DNA of 64,000 nt from Takakia lepidozioides (taxonomy: Eukaryota > Streptophyta > Takakiopsida > Takakiales > Takakiaceae), in the NCBI GenBank assembly GCA_030704615.1, contig CM060734.1, positions 33,620,042-33,684,041 of the forward strand, read 5' to 3'. The notes beneath the pieces were generated by a model. The model saw nothing but the letters and a program-made list of their open reading frames with translations, made no database searches and was not told the origin of the DNA. The position numbers were made by a program, and so were the translations under genes. Shown here one piece after another: positions 34,334 through 47,583 of this stretch; the stretch's first letter is position 1, and every line of letters begins with the position of its first letter.

Positions 34334-37300
34334 ATGCCAGCTCCTTCGATCCCACACGCTACTCCATCTGCCCTAGTCACAGTGCCAGAGGCCACACGCA
34401 TAGTACTCGCTACGGCTCGGCGCCTGCCCCCTGTTACTGTCTCGTTGCAGGAGGCCTTGGGCGCGATTCTGGCTGAGGACCTGTTTGCTCCAGATCCGCT
34501 CCCCCCTTACCCTGCCTCTATCAAGGTACTGTGGCCGTCATCCAATTTCCCTTTTTGGTCTTGCGAGGATGGATAACCGTGTTCCATCAGGATCGCCAGT
34601 AACTGAATTGTATATTGCTTCGACCAGCTGCAGCTGGCTTCGAGCATTCTGTGTCTGGCGGCGACAATGGTTATAATGATAATTTGAGTAATTTTGCGTT
34701 ATTCGGTAAAATTGTAGTAGCTGAATAGGTTTTGGTGATCTCATCTAGGAATTGTCCTTGTAATTTAAGCGATGAAGGCAGGTGTAGGCAAGGAAGGTTC
34801 AGCCATTCGCAGTTGTGAGAAAGGGGTGTATCTTAGGAGGAGTTGCACATTCCTGCCTAGTTGCTGGTTAGCTGCATCCAAAGGGTACAGACTGCCTGAT
34901 TTCTCACTGGAGCTTCCTTGGAGGTCCAAAGAGAGCCTGAATTCCTTGTGTTGAATAGATTTGAAACGAGGGCAGGTGTCTGTGAGGGCCATGGGACCAA
35001 ATCTTACCGTGCAGCCAATAGAGAGTAGTGCATCTTAGGATCCCAAAGGAGAGATGGGCTTCTACTCACCTAAGGTGAAGGGCAATGGTGTAGGATGGGT
35101 ATGCAGTTGTGGCAGCAGATGGGTCAGGGCAATATCCCGTGGTAGCAGAGGCAAGAGCAGGGGATGATGCCGCAGGTGTGGTCGTTAAGCCTGGCACTGT
35201 GGTCTACATCACAACAGGGGGTGTGCTCAGTTTACCTCCTTTCTTTTTCAATTTCCTTTCCTTCCCAGTGGTGTTGTACCACATATTAAACTTCTTAATC
35301 ACAGAATGAGTAGGTGCCTCCTCAACTTGTGTACAATGATTGGGAGAGGCAGGGTTTGAATGAAACTGATACCAAAAGAATACTAAATGCATCTATGCTT
35401 GCCTCAATAATAAATGTAGGACCTGAAAGCCCTCTATATATTTAGCAGCTGAAAATCCCCAAATTGCTGACATCCTGCCTGTATTGTTTTCTCTGAAGCA
35501 GGGCCAGTGCCTGAGGGTGCTGATGCTGTTGTGCAAGTGGAAGACACAGATTCAGTTGAGGAAGTTGGAGAAGACGGTTTGAGGAGGATTATGATCCTTA
35601 AAGCAGCTGCCAAAGGCCAGGATATCCGTCCTGTGGTATGCCTGCAATCCCAGGGTAGCCTTGCTATCCTCCCATCTGTTGGGAATCATCCATACTGATA
35701 ATGGGCGTTAATATAAGAAAGGAAGCACACGGAAGGTATGCAGCAGTGACTGTGCTAGAACTTGAAAGGTGAGTAAGGAGTTTTGAATGATGGAGTGCCT
35801 GCAGGGATATGACATAGCACAGGGGTCTACGGTGCTCAAGGAAGGAGAGAGACTGGGTGCAGCAGAGATTGGACTGCTAGCCACGATTGGTGCTATCCGT
35901 GTCAAGGTGACCCTCCTATCTTCTTGGAAATGTCAGACTGGGTGAGGAAAGGAACTCTCCCTGGCAGGCCTTTCATTGCCCTACATAACCACATCTCCCT
36001 ATCCCACACACAAATCCCCCACTACCTCATTCAATAGAATGCGAATTGGGGCTCCAAGAGGAAGTCCGATGCCTTGCTTGCTGCTGTTCAATGATGCCAA
36101 GGGAGATCATTTGTAGCTTTTCGCTACTGCCCTTTTATGACCAGGATGAGGGTGCTTAAGCAAGAGTTGTGCTAGTTAAAGCTGGGGTATGTTACAGGTT
36201 TATCAAAAGCCAAAGGTTGCAGTTGCTTCGACAGGAGATGAGTTGGTGGATCCAGAGAAAGGCTCTGCTCTTGGGAGAGGTCAGGTGAGAGTCCACTCGC
36301 TGTGTCTGTTAACATTGTGTTTGCGAGGATCTTGCACAGGTATTTTCTCCCAGGCTGTTGCTACTTTCAAGAGAGACAAGAGTTCAAGATATCTATGGAC
36401 ATGATGTAGTAAAGTTCACATATTTGGCTGATAACAGCTCTTCATAATATAATTTGATTCGTGAACGATCCGAATGGCCCTCTGAGCAATTATATAGCAG
36501 AGGTTACTGCACACCAATGCCGTTACTCCGGGTAAGTAATGGTTTTTCTATGTCATTTTTCTGGAGATGGGGAGGTCCAGTATGATAGCATACTACTGTG
36601 TTCATTTGTGGGGCCAGTTTGTTGTGTATTGTGCATGTGCATGTGAGGCACAATTTGTTGCCTTAGAGCAGGTCTTCCCCCCAAGGGTGGTGGACAGCAG
36701 CTCACAAAGTTTGGGCTGCTCATCAGCTAGTCAGCTTACAAAGTTAGGGGTGGCACAACCTAAAAGGAAAATGTTAGATGGATTGCAGATTCGAGACTCC
36801 AATCGAGCCATGCTTCTGGCTGCAGTGGCAGAGCATCAGTGTGAGGTGGTGGACTTGGGGATTGCCCATGATGAGGAAGGTGAGGTGGGAAGAATGCTGG
36901 ACAAGGCCCTTGCTGCGCATGCTGATATCCTCATTACTTCTGGGGGTGTGTCTGTGGGTGACAAAGATTTCGTGAAGCCTCTATTGGAACAACGTGGAAA
37001 GGTCTACTTCAGTAAGGTAAATCAGTGGCATGCCATTGTGTGCCTATCCCTCTTCTGTTCCTCACCTTGATCCTTCATGAGGTCATTGGAATGATCCTTT
37101 CAAATGAGTATGGAATTCCGTCTGTCAAAGGGTAAACAGCCCATGTCCACTGCACCATTCATCTTAAGAAAGCCACAACAGGGTTTTATGTGTTTCAAGG
37201 GAAGCAATTGAGTTTTCATACGCAACCCTTGCAGTTTCAAAACTGTTACACAGAGGTTAGTAATTGATACATGTAGCTGGGATAGGCATGAAGGAGGCTA

Positions 37301-40300
37301 GAGCTGTGCAACGTCATTGGGTGGAATTACTTCAAGATTGTCACATACCGAATCCAATATGTGAAAGGTAAAGAAACTGTGATTGCGGATGCTTTGTCCA
37401 GAAGGCCGTTAATTAATGCTGTATCTATTTAAAGAGCACATTGATGGATGAGATCAAAGGTATCCATGCCCTTCCTTTTTCCCCTTCGCTCAGTGGAAAA
37501 CAATTAAAATCTTGTATGAGAAAGGGGAAAAGAACAGATATTTGCTGTTAAGTATTCATGAGCTTCAGCAGAATAATCTCAAGGTGCTGACTGGGATGGA
37601 AAGTACAGGTATTGATGAAGCCAGGCAAGCCCTTGACATTTGCGACACTTGATGTTTTCGCCCAAAGTCCAGAGGAACCAAAGAGGATGTTAGTGTTTGG
37701 GCTTCCTGGTAACCCAGTGAGCAGTGCAGTTTGTTTCAATCTTATCGTTGTGCCTGCCATCCGCCAGCTAGTCGGCTGGTCCACCCCGAACCTTCGAAGG
37801 TGTGTCAAATCTGATCTCTTGCAGTTTCCATGTATGGTGCAAGCTAAACTGTGTTTAACTGTCAGCTGCTGTTCACCATCCTCTTTCTGTATCTTGGACT
37901 CCTATGGTTAACTGTCTTGTATATGTGATAAAGTTCCGGTGGTATTCTAACTACCTCGCACTTCTCCTCCAGATTCCTTTTTGAGTGTTTTGTGTCGTAT
38001 CTTGAGATGGGAGTCTCTTACACCATCAGATCTGGCTTGAAGGTTCTGGGCCTAAACTTAATGTGTTGAGGCCAATTGTGGTGGAATAGGTAAGAGTTAA
38101 AACACACTTTCAAATGCCAATGAAGGGGTGGTGTTATTTGGACAGAATACAAACCAGGATCTTGCAATCTTTAAGGTTGGATCCAGATAGGCCTGAGTTT
38201 CACCGTGTAACAATCCGCTGGGAGAACAACGACAGATCAGGCCATCCTGGGTATTCGTTCCCTCCTTGACTAAGCCTTTTTGTCTAATCAATTCTTTATT
38301 TCGTGTTTGCTGGTGACATATTGTGCTTTTGCATTTCAATTAAGAAGTTGGTCTGATGTTGTGAAAGGGCCACTTAATGGCCAGGAATATTAAATTTGGA
38401 TGCAAGTTTTGTGTCGCTTGGAGGCTGCATTTCTTATCATGGGGTTTGGACAGTCTTCAGTTTCACTCCTGGATGGCAGCCAAGCAAACTGTAGATATGT
38501 GGAGACTAGTGGAGTAGTTCTCTTCTCAAGTGGAGGTTTGGTGTACCTGCACATCTTGTGTGGTGGTGAGTCAGGTTTGTCGCTGAAAGTACGGGTCATC
38601 AGATCAGCAGCCGTCTTCTCAGCATGAGATCTGCAAATGCATTGCTAGAGCTTCCTCAAGCCAATGGGATGCTGCCATCTGGCTCCTTGGTATCAGCACT
38701 TCTTATTTCAGATCTTGGAGGCATGCCAATGGCCACATTTGGTCTCCCCCCAGCTTCAAATCCTAAGTCAGATGACCGGCACTCGAAGGAAAGTGGACAC
38801 CATGGACACAGACACTCACATGTGAAGGAGGGAAAAGGATCAACAGGGCAGGAGGTCAGAGTAGCTATTTTGACTGTCAGTGACACAGTTGCATCTGGAG
38901 CTGGGCCTGATCGCAGGTAAACAAACCCCATGTTCTTAAAATCTGCGAATATTGTATGTGTCCTCATGGCTTGTCCGGGACTTTGCTGGTAATGGTGAAA
39001 TTTGGCAGGCTTGACTGGCAACATTGAATATTATAAGAAGCAGTGGGTAGGAAGTAAGTAGCAGCATAATATTTTAGCATTACACCATAACAGGTTGGAT
39101 TTCAAAATTATCCAGGGACCCTAGATGCATCTTGTGCTTGAGGTTGTCGCCGACTAGTACTTGCTTCTTGGGGGCGTTGTCTTATATGTTTGTTCCATCA
39201 AGGGAAGAATGTAGCATTATAATGGACTTGATGGGTTGTGGTGTTGAGCAGTGGACCAAGGGCAGTGGAAGTTGTGGAGGGCGTGGCCGAGCTGCTTGGT
39301 GGAGCCACTGTGGTGGCTACTGCCGTGGTCGCTGACAGTGTGTCAGCTATTCAGGAAACCCTGCTCCGTTGGAGCGACATCGAGCATGTTCACCTTATCC
39401 TCACAACTGGTCTCCCTCCCCTTCTGAATGTCCTGTATGTCCTATATACGAAGGGTTATGTGTAAATAGGCGCATATGCACCCCTAGTGCATTGTACCGT
39501 TGGCAACAACATGATGACACGTCGGTCATGGGTGTGCAATATGAGTAGCCTGGAAGTTCTAGTCTTGAATCTGGTCACATCTTTTGAGTACCTGTATTGA
39601 AATTTTGGGGCTGTGGTAACAGGTGGAACTGGCTTTACTCCAAGGGATGTCACGCCTGAGGCAACTAGGCCATTGATACAGCGAGAAACACCAGGCCTTG
39701 TACAGGTCATGCTGCAGGAGAGCCTGAAGGTTACCTTCCTTTGCACATCCAGCCTTTTTCTCTGCTTTCTGAACTTTCTGACTTGGTACTTTGGATGTCA
39801 CACTTCCTGGAACCATATAGAAGTTGCCAATCACTATTGAAGTTATTGATATGAGAGCTCCGAATAAGTGCCATGATGAGATCCTCACGTTGTATTGCAC
39901 GTACATGCCAATGTTGCAGGTGACACCTACAGCCATGCTTTCCCGGGCTACAGCTGGTATTCGCGGCTCCACACTGGTATAACCTCCTCTTTACCCTACC
40001 CTCGTGGTTTCTTGTACTTCGACTCTGTGCCTTTGGTCCTTGGGCCCCCTTGTGATTGTGCTGAAGTTTCTTTCTTCCTTACATTTTTTATTTCTTTTCG
40101 TCCAGCTCATTTGTGTGATGGACAGGAATTCTATTGCACTAGTACACAGATTAGTTTGACATTGAGTGGAGTGATGATTATGGGAGTGTTGTGGTTCAGA
40201 TAATCAATATGCCAGGGAATCCAAACGCAGTGAGAGAATGCATTGCAGCATTGATGCCAGCACTGCCCCATGCTCTGAAGCAGCTGCGTGGGGACAAACG

Positions 40301-40451
40301 TGAAAAGCATCCCCGTCATGTTCCGCATGCAGAATCTTTGACATCTACCCCTGATGTGTGGACTGCAAGTTACCTCTCATCCTTGTCATTGCAAAGTAGC
40401 GACAAAGCACAGCTTCCCATTGCAGATGTACCTTGCTCTTGCTCAATCTAG
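34334..40451 (+). CDS. CNX1: Molybdopterin biosynthesis protein CNX1 (13 exons, 693 aa)
   Basis: Exons: 34334-34525, 35094-35220, 35502-35635, 35805-35906, 36198-36284, 36789-37016, 37609-37799, 38146-38250, 38575-38916, 39252-39409, 39623-39729, 39920-39976, 40200-40451; all in phase. The N-terminal E domain (MoeA-like) has [60 protein letters not shown] and [14 protein letters not shown]. The C-terminal G domain (MogA-like) has [32 protein letters not shown] and [14 protein letters not shown]. Known role: the G domain adenylylates molybdopterin and the E domain inserts molybdate, finishing the molybdenum cofactor in the cytosol. The E-G order is that of plants; animal gephyrin has G-E. The linker is His-rich. 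Start is the first in-frame ATG of a frame that is open further upstream. Confidence 0.93.
37255..37575 (+). pseudogene. Ty3/gypsy RNase H end fragment in a CNX1 intron
   Basis: Inside intron 6, the translation reads [20 protein letters not shown], the diagnostic end of Ty3/gypsy RNase H. Past a stop comes [13 protein letters not shown] and KGEKNRY, the usual linker before integrase. Frames are broken on both sides. It is a small relic on the same strand as the host gene and unlike the two larger gypsy elements in the window. Confidence 0.8.
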
Positions 40452-42115
40452 GTGCCACACACAGCAGATTGTTGCTTGTGTGAAGGGATTTCTAGAGGAT
40501 ATCTGGAAAACCCGGATCAATTTTTTACTCCAAGGTTAAGTCTTACTACCGACGTCAGCCCCTGACAAAGGTAGGTTCTGTGCCTTTGTGTTCCGCTCAA
40601 ACTGGGCGCGGGGTTAATGGCCACAAGGCTACGGCAAACAACGTCTTATGAGTACATAATCTAGGTGCCTTGAGACTTTGCTTTAGTCTTGGACTAAAGG
40701 TTTTGGAGGATTTAGCACCATGATGCTTGGAAATAGGAAAAATTAGTTCAAGGTGACCATTGTGATCACTGTAGTGAGTTTTGGCTTTCTAATCCTAGAA
40801 GCTCAAAGTCCACGGCTTGGAATCCATGTGTGAGCCACATTGGCGAAGAAAATGGTGGCCATCGTACATCACTCTCAGCTACCATGTTTCACTCTTATGC
40901 TCAGTAGGCCTTTTTTTTACCTCATTTTGGTGTGGTGGGCATGAGTGAACATCTACATGCAACACAATGTTATTCCCGTCCTCTTATGTTTTGATGCAGA
41001 GTGGGGGTAGAATGTCTTGTAAGGAGTTTTTCATGTGCAGGCTATGTTCTGTCTCTGAATTGAGGTACACTTTCTGTTGTGTGGACCATTGAGTGTGGTG
41101 CAAGAACTGTAATAGGCATCCGTCAACAAGGATCATTCATATTCTCTCTATGATAGAATGCGAGGAACTGAAAGGATTTCTGTGGTAGTACACTCCATGG
41201 GATGGGCTTGAACTAGTTGACCACATGAGTTGCAACAACTATGCCACATTCCAACTAACTAGAGAAAAATCGCCAGTTGCAGACATACAGGGAACATAAT
41301 ATGAATAATGTAAGGACTTAATGCAAGTGTGTGATCTGTTTTTGTTTCATCTGTTTTTGGCAAAAACGCCTCAAGTGTTGTTTTGGTATTGGAATTTGCT
41401 CATGGTGATAAGTATCACAGTTCAACAATTTTTTGATACCAGCTGGTATGAGTACATCAAATTTTCAAATTTACGAGTACTGCAGCAGGTATGAATGATG
41501 CGGTAGTGTTTGTTCATGACATGATATGAACTCAATCATGCGAGAAGCCTCTTCATAGTCCACATATGGTATTAGCTCTAAAACTTGGAATTGCTGAAAA
41601 ATTTGCATCAATGAGTATAATGAGATGTTTAGGGAAATGTAAGTACCAGTGTTGGTATGGTATGGTGTTTTTGGGATACCAGGAGGGTCCTGGTAGTAGA
41701 AAAATTTGAACCTGTCATCAACACTGGTTTCGAATACTAAAAAAGATTGGATTCCAGTACCTGTAGGGTGTCAGTCACCATTACAAACTTACAAACTCCA
41801 ATAACAACAATGGTATGAAAACTCTCATACCAGCTAAAGTATCAACTCCGGGTAGAGTAGCACAACAGCCAGATTCTAGCAACATACACAGAACATATGA
41901 ACGCTCCCATTCATCCAGAGCTCTCTCTCTGTCTCCTTCCTGTCTTCCGTTTTGATTTGTGTCGGATGCTCAACCACAGAGTCGGATTTGCAAGAGATGG
42001 ATTAGGACAGCCGATCTGCAATTGAGTTTCAGCAATTAGAGCTCAACATTCGAACGTTGTGGCAGAAAAGGGTTTTATGTGAAGAAAGTCGCAAAGTGCT
42101 AGGGTTTTCCACATA
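40452..42115. other. Intergenic spacer between CNX1 and COX15
   Basis: Contains the CNX1 3' flank and the COX15 5' flank. No domain, ORF series or clear repeat was recognised. Both flanking genes run in the plus direction, so the COX15 promoter should be in the distal part, but I cannot point to a specific element. Confidence 0.5.
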
Positions 42116-45100
42116 ATGCGAGGCCGAGTGATTGCCCGCGTTCTTGTCGACATAGGTCGCCGGCATGGATCTAATACAGCTTCTTTTCTGAAAGGCGTTG
42201 AAGCTTCTGCACGGGCTCATCATTGTCACGATTCGATCGGGCTTGCTCTTGAGCGCGCAGGCGCCCGCACTTATTCCTCTGCTGCTGTTTTCCCCAAGGT
42301 ACGCTTGTTTGAGTTGGTTTGCTTCGAGGTTTCTCAGGAATAAAAGAGCTGTGAGAAACGGTTTATGACCTGCGGTTTCTCTTCCGCCTAACAAACGGTG
42401 TGCGAGTGGTTTGGATGGATTAGGAGGCGGGAATGATGTCTCTCAATTGCCACGCACATTGACACCTCAGGCACCATAGCCACTAGTCTTTGGAAACATC
42501 TCAATTTGGAGAATTGATGGAAAAGGCCGCAGTTTGACACGATTGCAAGAGTTAGATATTCACAGTGCGACTTGGATATTCATATCCAATAGTTGGATAT
42601 TCACAAACTGAGATTTTTACTACCCCTAGTTGCTCTTATTCACTCTGTTCAGTGATCGAATGTCTATCTCTCCAAGTCCGTGAGTGGCCAAAATCATTTG
42701 AAATCGATGTAAGTGACGAAGGCATGAATGTGTTAGAGTGAGAGACATTGGGTGTGATTCGCAGTGAACCTGTTCTGGCAATTTGTTGCCTTCAAAGAAC
42801 TTACTACAAGACCACAAGAAACTGACTGTATGTAATATTCCATTGGAATACGGGAAAGGGTGCATTATGCTTACCTCTCCATAATGCACGTATCATTTCT
42901 GTGATATTCCTTATTCTTCTTGTTCAAAAAGTTTGCTCAGTGTACATTTTGCATTTTTGGAGGGCGCTTCTTGATAATTTCGGGATTGTGATGTTTTGAG
43001 CAGATTGTCCGCAGTGAGCTCGCAGGCAGTTTGTGTAGACCTCGCCTGATTCTAACGGGCCTGCTGAGAAAGGTATGGTGGTCCAGATTAGCTTGTTTCT
43101 CAATACACAGGGGAATCAGCAAGTAATGAATGCTACAAATCTGCACTGTTTTCTTGCTGGGGGTTTAGGGCTTTTTAAAGGTGCTGAGATGCAGATCATG
43201 CTGCAGGCACATGGCGCAGGGAAGGGCTGCCACTTGTCCACAGTGTCATCTACATTTGCTCCATTGGCAGGGCATGCAGCAGTGTCTATAAGAGAGGTAG
43301 AGCCTCTGGTAAAGGGGGGGGGCGATATCCAGAGGAAGGTAGGGATATGGCTGTTTGGATGCACCGGATGGGTGTTCAGCATGGTGGTGCTCGGAGGTGT
43401 GACACGCCTCACTCGATCTGGACTCTCAATGACCGACTGGAAGTTTGCTGGCAGCCTGCCTCCACTGACAGAGGAGCAGTGGCAGATGGAGTTTGCAAAG
43501 TACCGAAAGTCCCCAGAATACGTAAGGTGATTCCCCAGCTCCTGTGGAGCAGTATTCTGAAACTCATATGCCCAGCAGCTTCTCAAGCCTTGTTGAGTAA
43601 ATGATTGCTGAAATAAGTCGTTAAATAGTAGATGGATGGAGGGATATGACATCAAGAACTAACAACTTGGAGACTATGGTGGCAGGGTGAACAATGGGAT
43701 GACCCTGGATCAATTCAAATTCATTTACTGGATGGAGTATGCCCACCGAATGTGGGGCCGAGCTCTGGGCCTTGTTTTTGCAGGCCCATTTGCATACTTT
43801 TTCATCAGGGGCTACCTAACAACGCGCCTGGCCCTGCGGCTGACTACCCTCATGACCATGGGTGCTGCACAGGGTCTTGTTGGCTGGTGGATGGTGAAGA
43901 GTGGCCTTGAGGTACAACTCTCTGTTGCCAATTTCAGTCTCTTATTCTCACATGGTTTGGCTAGCAAATATTTAAATTCTCCCTCAATCAGAAATTCATG
44001 AAGTTATCGGTACTGGTTTTGACCTGCTTACTGAACATAGGATGCATAGTATCCAGTTTTTGTATTGTGAACTGTTCCGGGTCTTGAAATCTCTCTTTAC
44101 TGTGTCTTGGGGCCCTGATCTAAATGGGTAGGGTCACAGATTTGGTTCTGTAATCGGATGTTAGGTAAGGGACTGAGGGTTACCTGATTACGATCACAGC
44201 ATCATGTTTTTTCTGCTATGTCCACTGTCTATCTCTTGAAAATTGAGTGCTTATGCACATGAAGATGCTGTTTTGCACACATTTCATCAGCTGCATTGTA
44301 CGGGTCCAACAGCACCAAGTTCATCAAGTACACCATCTGTGTTATTCTTGTGGACATGATTATTTCCTTAAGTGCAGACATTGGCTTGCAGGAGCCAGAG
44401 ACCGAATATGCCCAACCAAGGGTGAGCCCATACCGGCTTGCAGCACATCTGACATCAGCCTTTGTCATCTATTCAGGCCTCTTCTGGACTGCGCTCTCTG
44501 TGGTCTTTCCTGAGCCCCCTCCTGTGGACAATGCCACCTTAATGCATGCCAGTGTTCGTGTCCGACGCTTAGCTCTGCCAGTTGCAGCACTTATTGGTTT
44601 AACTGCTATTTCGGGGGCATTTGTTGCCGGTAATGATGCAGTAAGTGCTCTCATTCTCGGCTGGAAACACATTTGTGTGTCAAATAGTTGATAGATACTA
44701 TGTTTTTTTGTCATTTCAAGAGTTTACTATGCACATTCATTTGAAGGGCCTTATGACCAGTGGAATAGGAAACAACCAAAGCTGTCAGGCACTCCAAACT
44801 TGGCAACTTTCTATTTCTCCAAGAAACTAGCTACAGTTGAACTGGTGAGATTCAGCTTCCAATGTATATGCATAATGCTGCTGCACTAAGTTGAAGTTGT
44901 TTTATTGGTTCAGGGGCATGCATTCAACACTTTTCCAAAAATGGGAGATCACTGGATTCCTGATGGACTGATGGAGATGAAACCTTTTTTTCGCAACTTT
45001 TTTGAGAACGCTGCAACAGTACAGGTAGATTTGGGGCTTAACTATGACTGGTTCCATCTTAACTTCAAAGATTTATCCAGCTCTTCACACAATTTAACAT

Positions 45101-46252
45101 GTTTTGTTTTTGCTATGGATGGCACACCTTACAGTCAAGGTGTGAGAAACTGCCATTAAGGGCTTTTTTCAAAGTACAGGCTAATGGTGCATTATCGCAC
45201 GAATTCACGGCACTACTTGAAAATGAGCTGTCACCAAATCATTTGGGGGTCCTTCTGCCCCCCAACCAATTAGTTTGTCTCCTCTATTTTCCTAGATTTT
45301 GAAGAGTTCTGTGCACTTTTGCCATCCAAGTACTCTTAATGAGGGTATGGGCAATGAGAATCTCCATGTTCATGGTATTTGCAGCTGGACCATCGAATAC
45401 TTGCAACAACAACATTGATAAGCATAGCTGGAATGTGGGCAGCCACACGAAGGCTGACTCTACGCCCAAGGGTCTGCTTGCTAATAAATAGTGCGCTTGG
45501 CATGACTGCGCTTCAGGTATATCTCTGTTGATTTTCCTTCTGAATCTAGGATCATATTTTATTAATCACCTCCTCTTCTGTGTCTACGCAGCATACAAGC
45601 AGTTAGGGGGCATACCAGCTAGTCAGGGGCTGAAGTGTTGTGATTGGTAGGTTCACTATAAACTTCGCTACAGGTTTAACATGGGTCCCAGAAGGCATGC
45701 TGTTCTGTCACAGAGCATTGTGGAGGGTGAGGATTAAGCAGTTGAGATTAGAGAAAGAGGGAGATCTCAGCCTAAAATTATAGAGCAATACTATTGTGGC
45801 AGTTGCTCTAATCCTGAACTACATGTAGATATGGCCGCAAGGAATCCCTCTGAAATGGTGGTAGAGACAAAAAAGAGGTTGCTTACTTCCCATGGAGGAA
45901 TCCGTTTCCTTTTCAAAAACTGGCAAAGGTTGTAGTATGTGGCACCCCACTGCATGATAAATTGGAATGCAGAGAGCAAGCATTTTAAGGTCACCAGAGT
46001 ACCACTCAAACTAAGCCATAATGATACCTGTTTGTGTACAATGTGCAGGTGACATTGGGAATATCTACTCTGTTGATGTATGTTCCAGTCTCATTGGGTG
46101 CGGCTCACCAGGCTGGGGCCCTAACTCTGTTCACCATTATACTTGCCCTAGTGCACTCCTTGCGGCGGCCATCATCAGCAGCTCTTAAAACCCTGACCTC
46201 CGATTCTTCGTTGCGCAAGGGCAACTGGAAACTGGCTACCAAGGCCCTTTGA
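42116..46252 (+). CDS. COX15: Heme A synthase COX15, mitochondrial (8 exons, about 501 aa)
   Basis: Exons: 42116-42298, 43004-43072, 43195-43526, 43686-43911, 44392-44640, 44914-45024, 45385-45516, 46049-46252. The start of exon 3 is ambiguous: an acceptor at 43207 keeps the frame too. Known role: oxidises heme O to heme A in the inner mitochondrial membrane for cytochrome c oxidase. Seen here: an Arg-rich, acid-poor N-terminus (transit peptide-like), GGVTRLTRSGLSMTDWK, FIYWMEYAHRMWGR with a conserved heme-ligand His, a hydrophobic segment rich in Leu, Thr and Met, GHAFNTFPKMGDHWIPD, LDHRILATTTL, and GAAHQAGALTLFT with another conserved His. Length is close to plant homologues. Start is the first ATG of an open first exon. 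Confidence 0.92.
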
Positions 46253-47583
46253 TTAGGATTTCTGCTAAACAATACCCCCTACTTCCAAAGTCTGTACCCC
46301 ATGCTAATATGCCATTCCAACGCACCACATTTGGTGGACCCTTGTTGGTTCGCACTCATGGAAACAACTGACTCGAGGCTGGACGGAAAGTCATAACCCC
46401 CAGAGTGCTCTGGAAGATTGGAAGGTGGTAATGGCTGCACCATTCAGGCCTGTCTTCATTCCTAGAAAAGTTCCACATGGCATATGTACATGATAATACC
46501 CCACCAAAGCAGCAGTAATTATGGTGCAGGCAATTTTATCTCATACCCATTTATCTCATTAACCATCAAAGGTTGATGCGTTACTTCCTATTGGTGATCC
46601 AGCCAGGGAACAACCTTTGCACGCCCTTTGGTGCTTTCTAGAACCCCCAAGTGTGTTGAACATAATTCCAAAATGAAGTAATGCCATCTTGTTTGGGTTT
46701 CAGGAGAGAGGGTTTGAGTCTGACCTTCAAGTATGCAATGTGGTCAGCATTAGACTTGCACTTGACTGGAGCGTTTATAACAATGCTACACTATGATCTG
46801 ATAAGTTCCCATAGAGGAGTGGCAGATCAAATGCACGACAATCTCAACGCTTTTTATTCTGAAGGAATATTATCATGTGCTTGCTATATCATGTGCACTG
46901 TCCATAGAAAGGTTTCCAAAATCTGAGATTGATTTACATTGTCCTGCGAATTGCTGTTTATGAAGACATTTGTGCGGATTACAAACACTAAGGTGACAAA
47001 CATTAAGGTGATATCCAGATTTTACACTATCCACTATTAATCTCATTGTGCAGTTTGATGCAGAATGGGCATCTATCTCTCTTCTACCATGTTTTAGACC
47101 TGTAACATACACTTTGATTATTTCAAGGAGTCTATTCAAGGTGCCAAAATGGATAGATGCCAAATTGATGCTGACCAGCATGCCATTATTTTGAAGGGGA
47201 CAACTTGTTAAGAGGCTGATGTCTAAGACTTAAGGCATTGAATTGGTTGCCTTCAGCGATTTGTCTGCTAGTATATGAACTAAACCCAGTAGTTCGATCA
47301 AGCATATTTCCAAGATGACGACAGTTAACATGTGGCAATGTACAACATGTACAAGGCTCGTTCAATCTGCAATAGAAAAGCAGTAAATTGGCTTGCTAAA
47401 AATTATCACATGTGGACTATATGGCATCACAGTTGCCAGTGGTATCAAGAATCCCAAGCCTGCGAGGGATATATTACAATTGACAATTCATTTACAGATA
47501 TTGAACAAAGAGACACACTACCAAAGAACTTTATAACTATAGACCCCTTAAGAACCTGAGGGTCATAATTGGGCTGATTATCT
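46253..47583. other. Convergent intergenic region between COX15 and ZEP
   Basis: The two genes are tail to tail, so both 3' untranslated regions and terminators should lie here. No coding segment was found; the open frames are short and unsupported. Confidence 0.5.
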
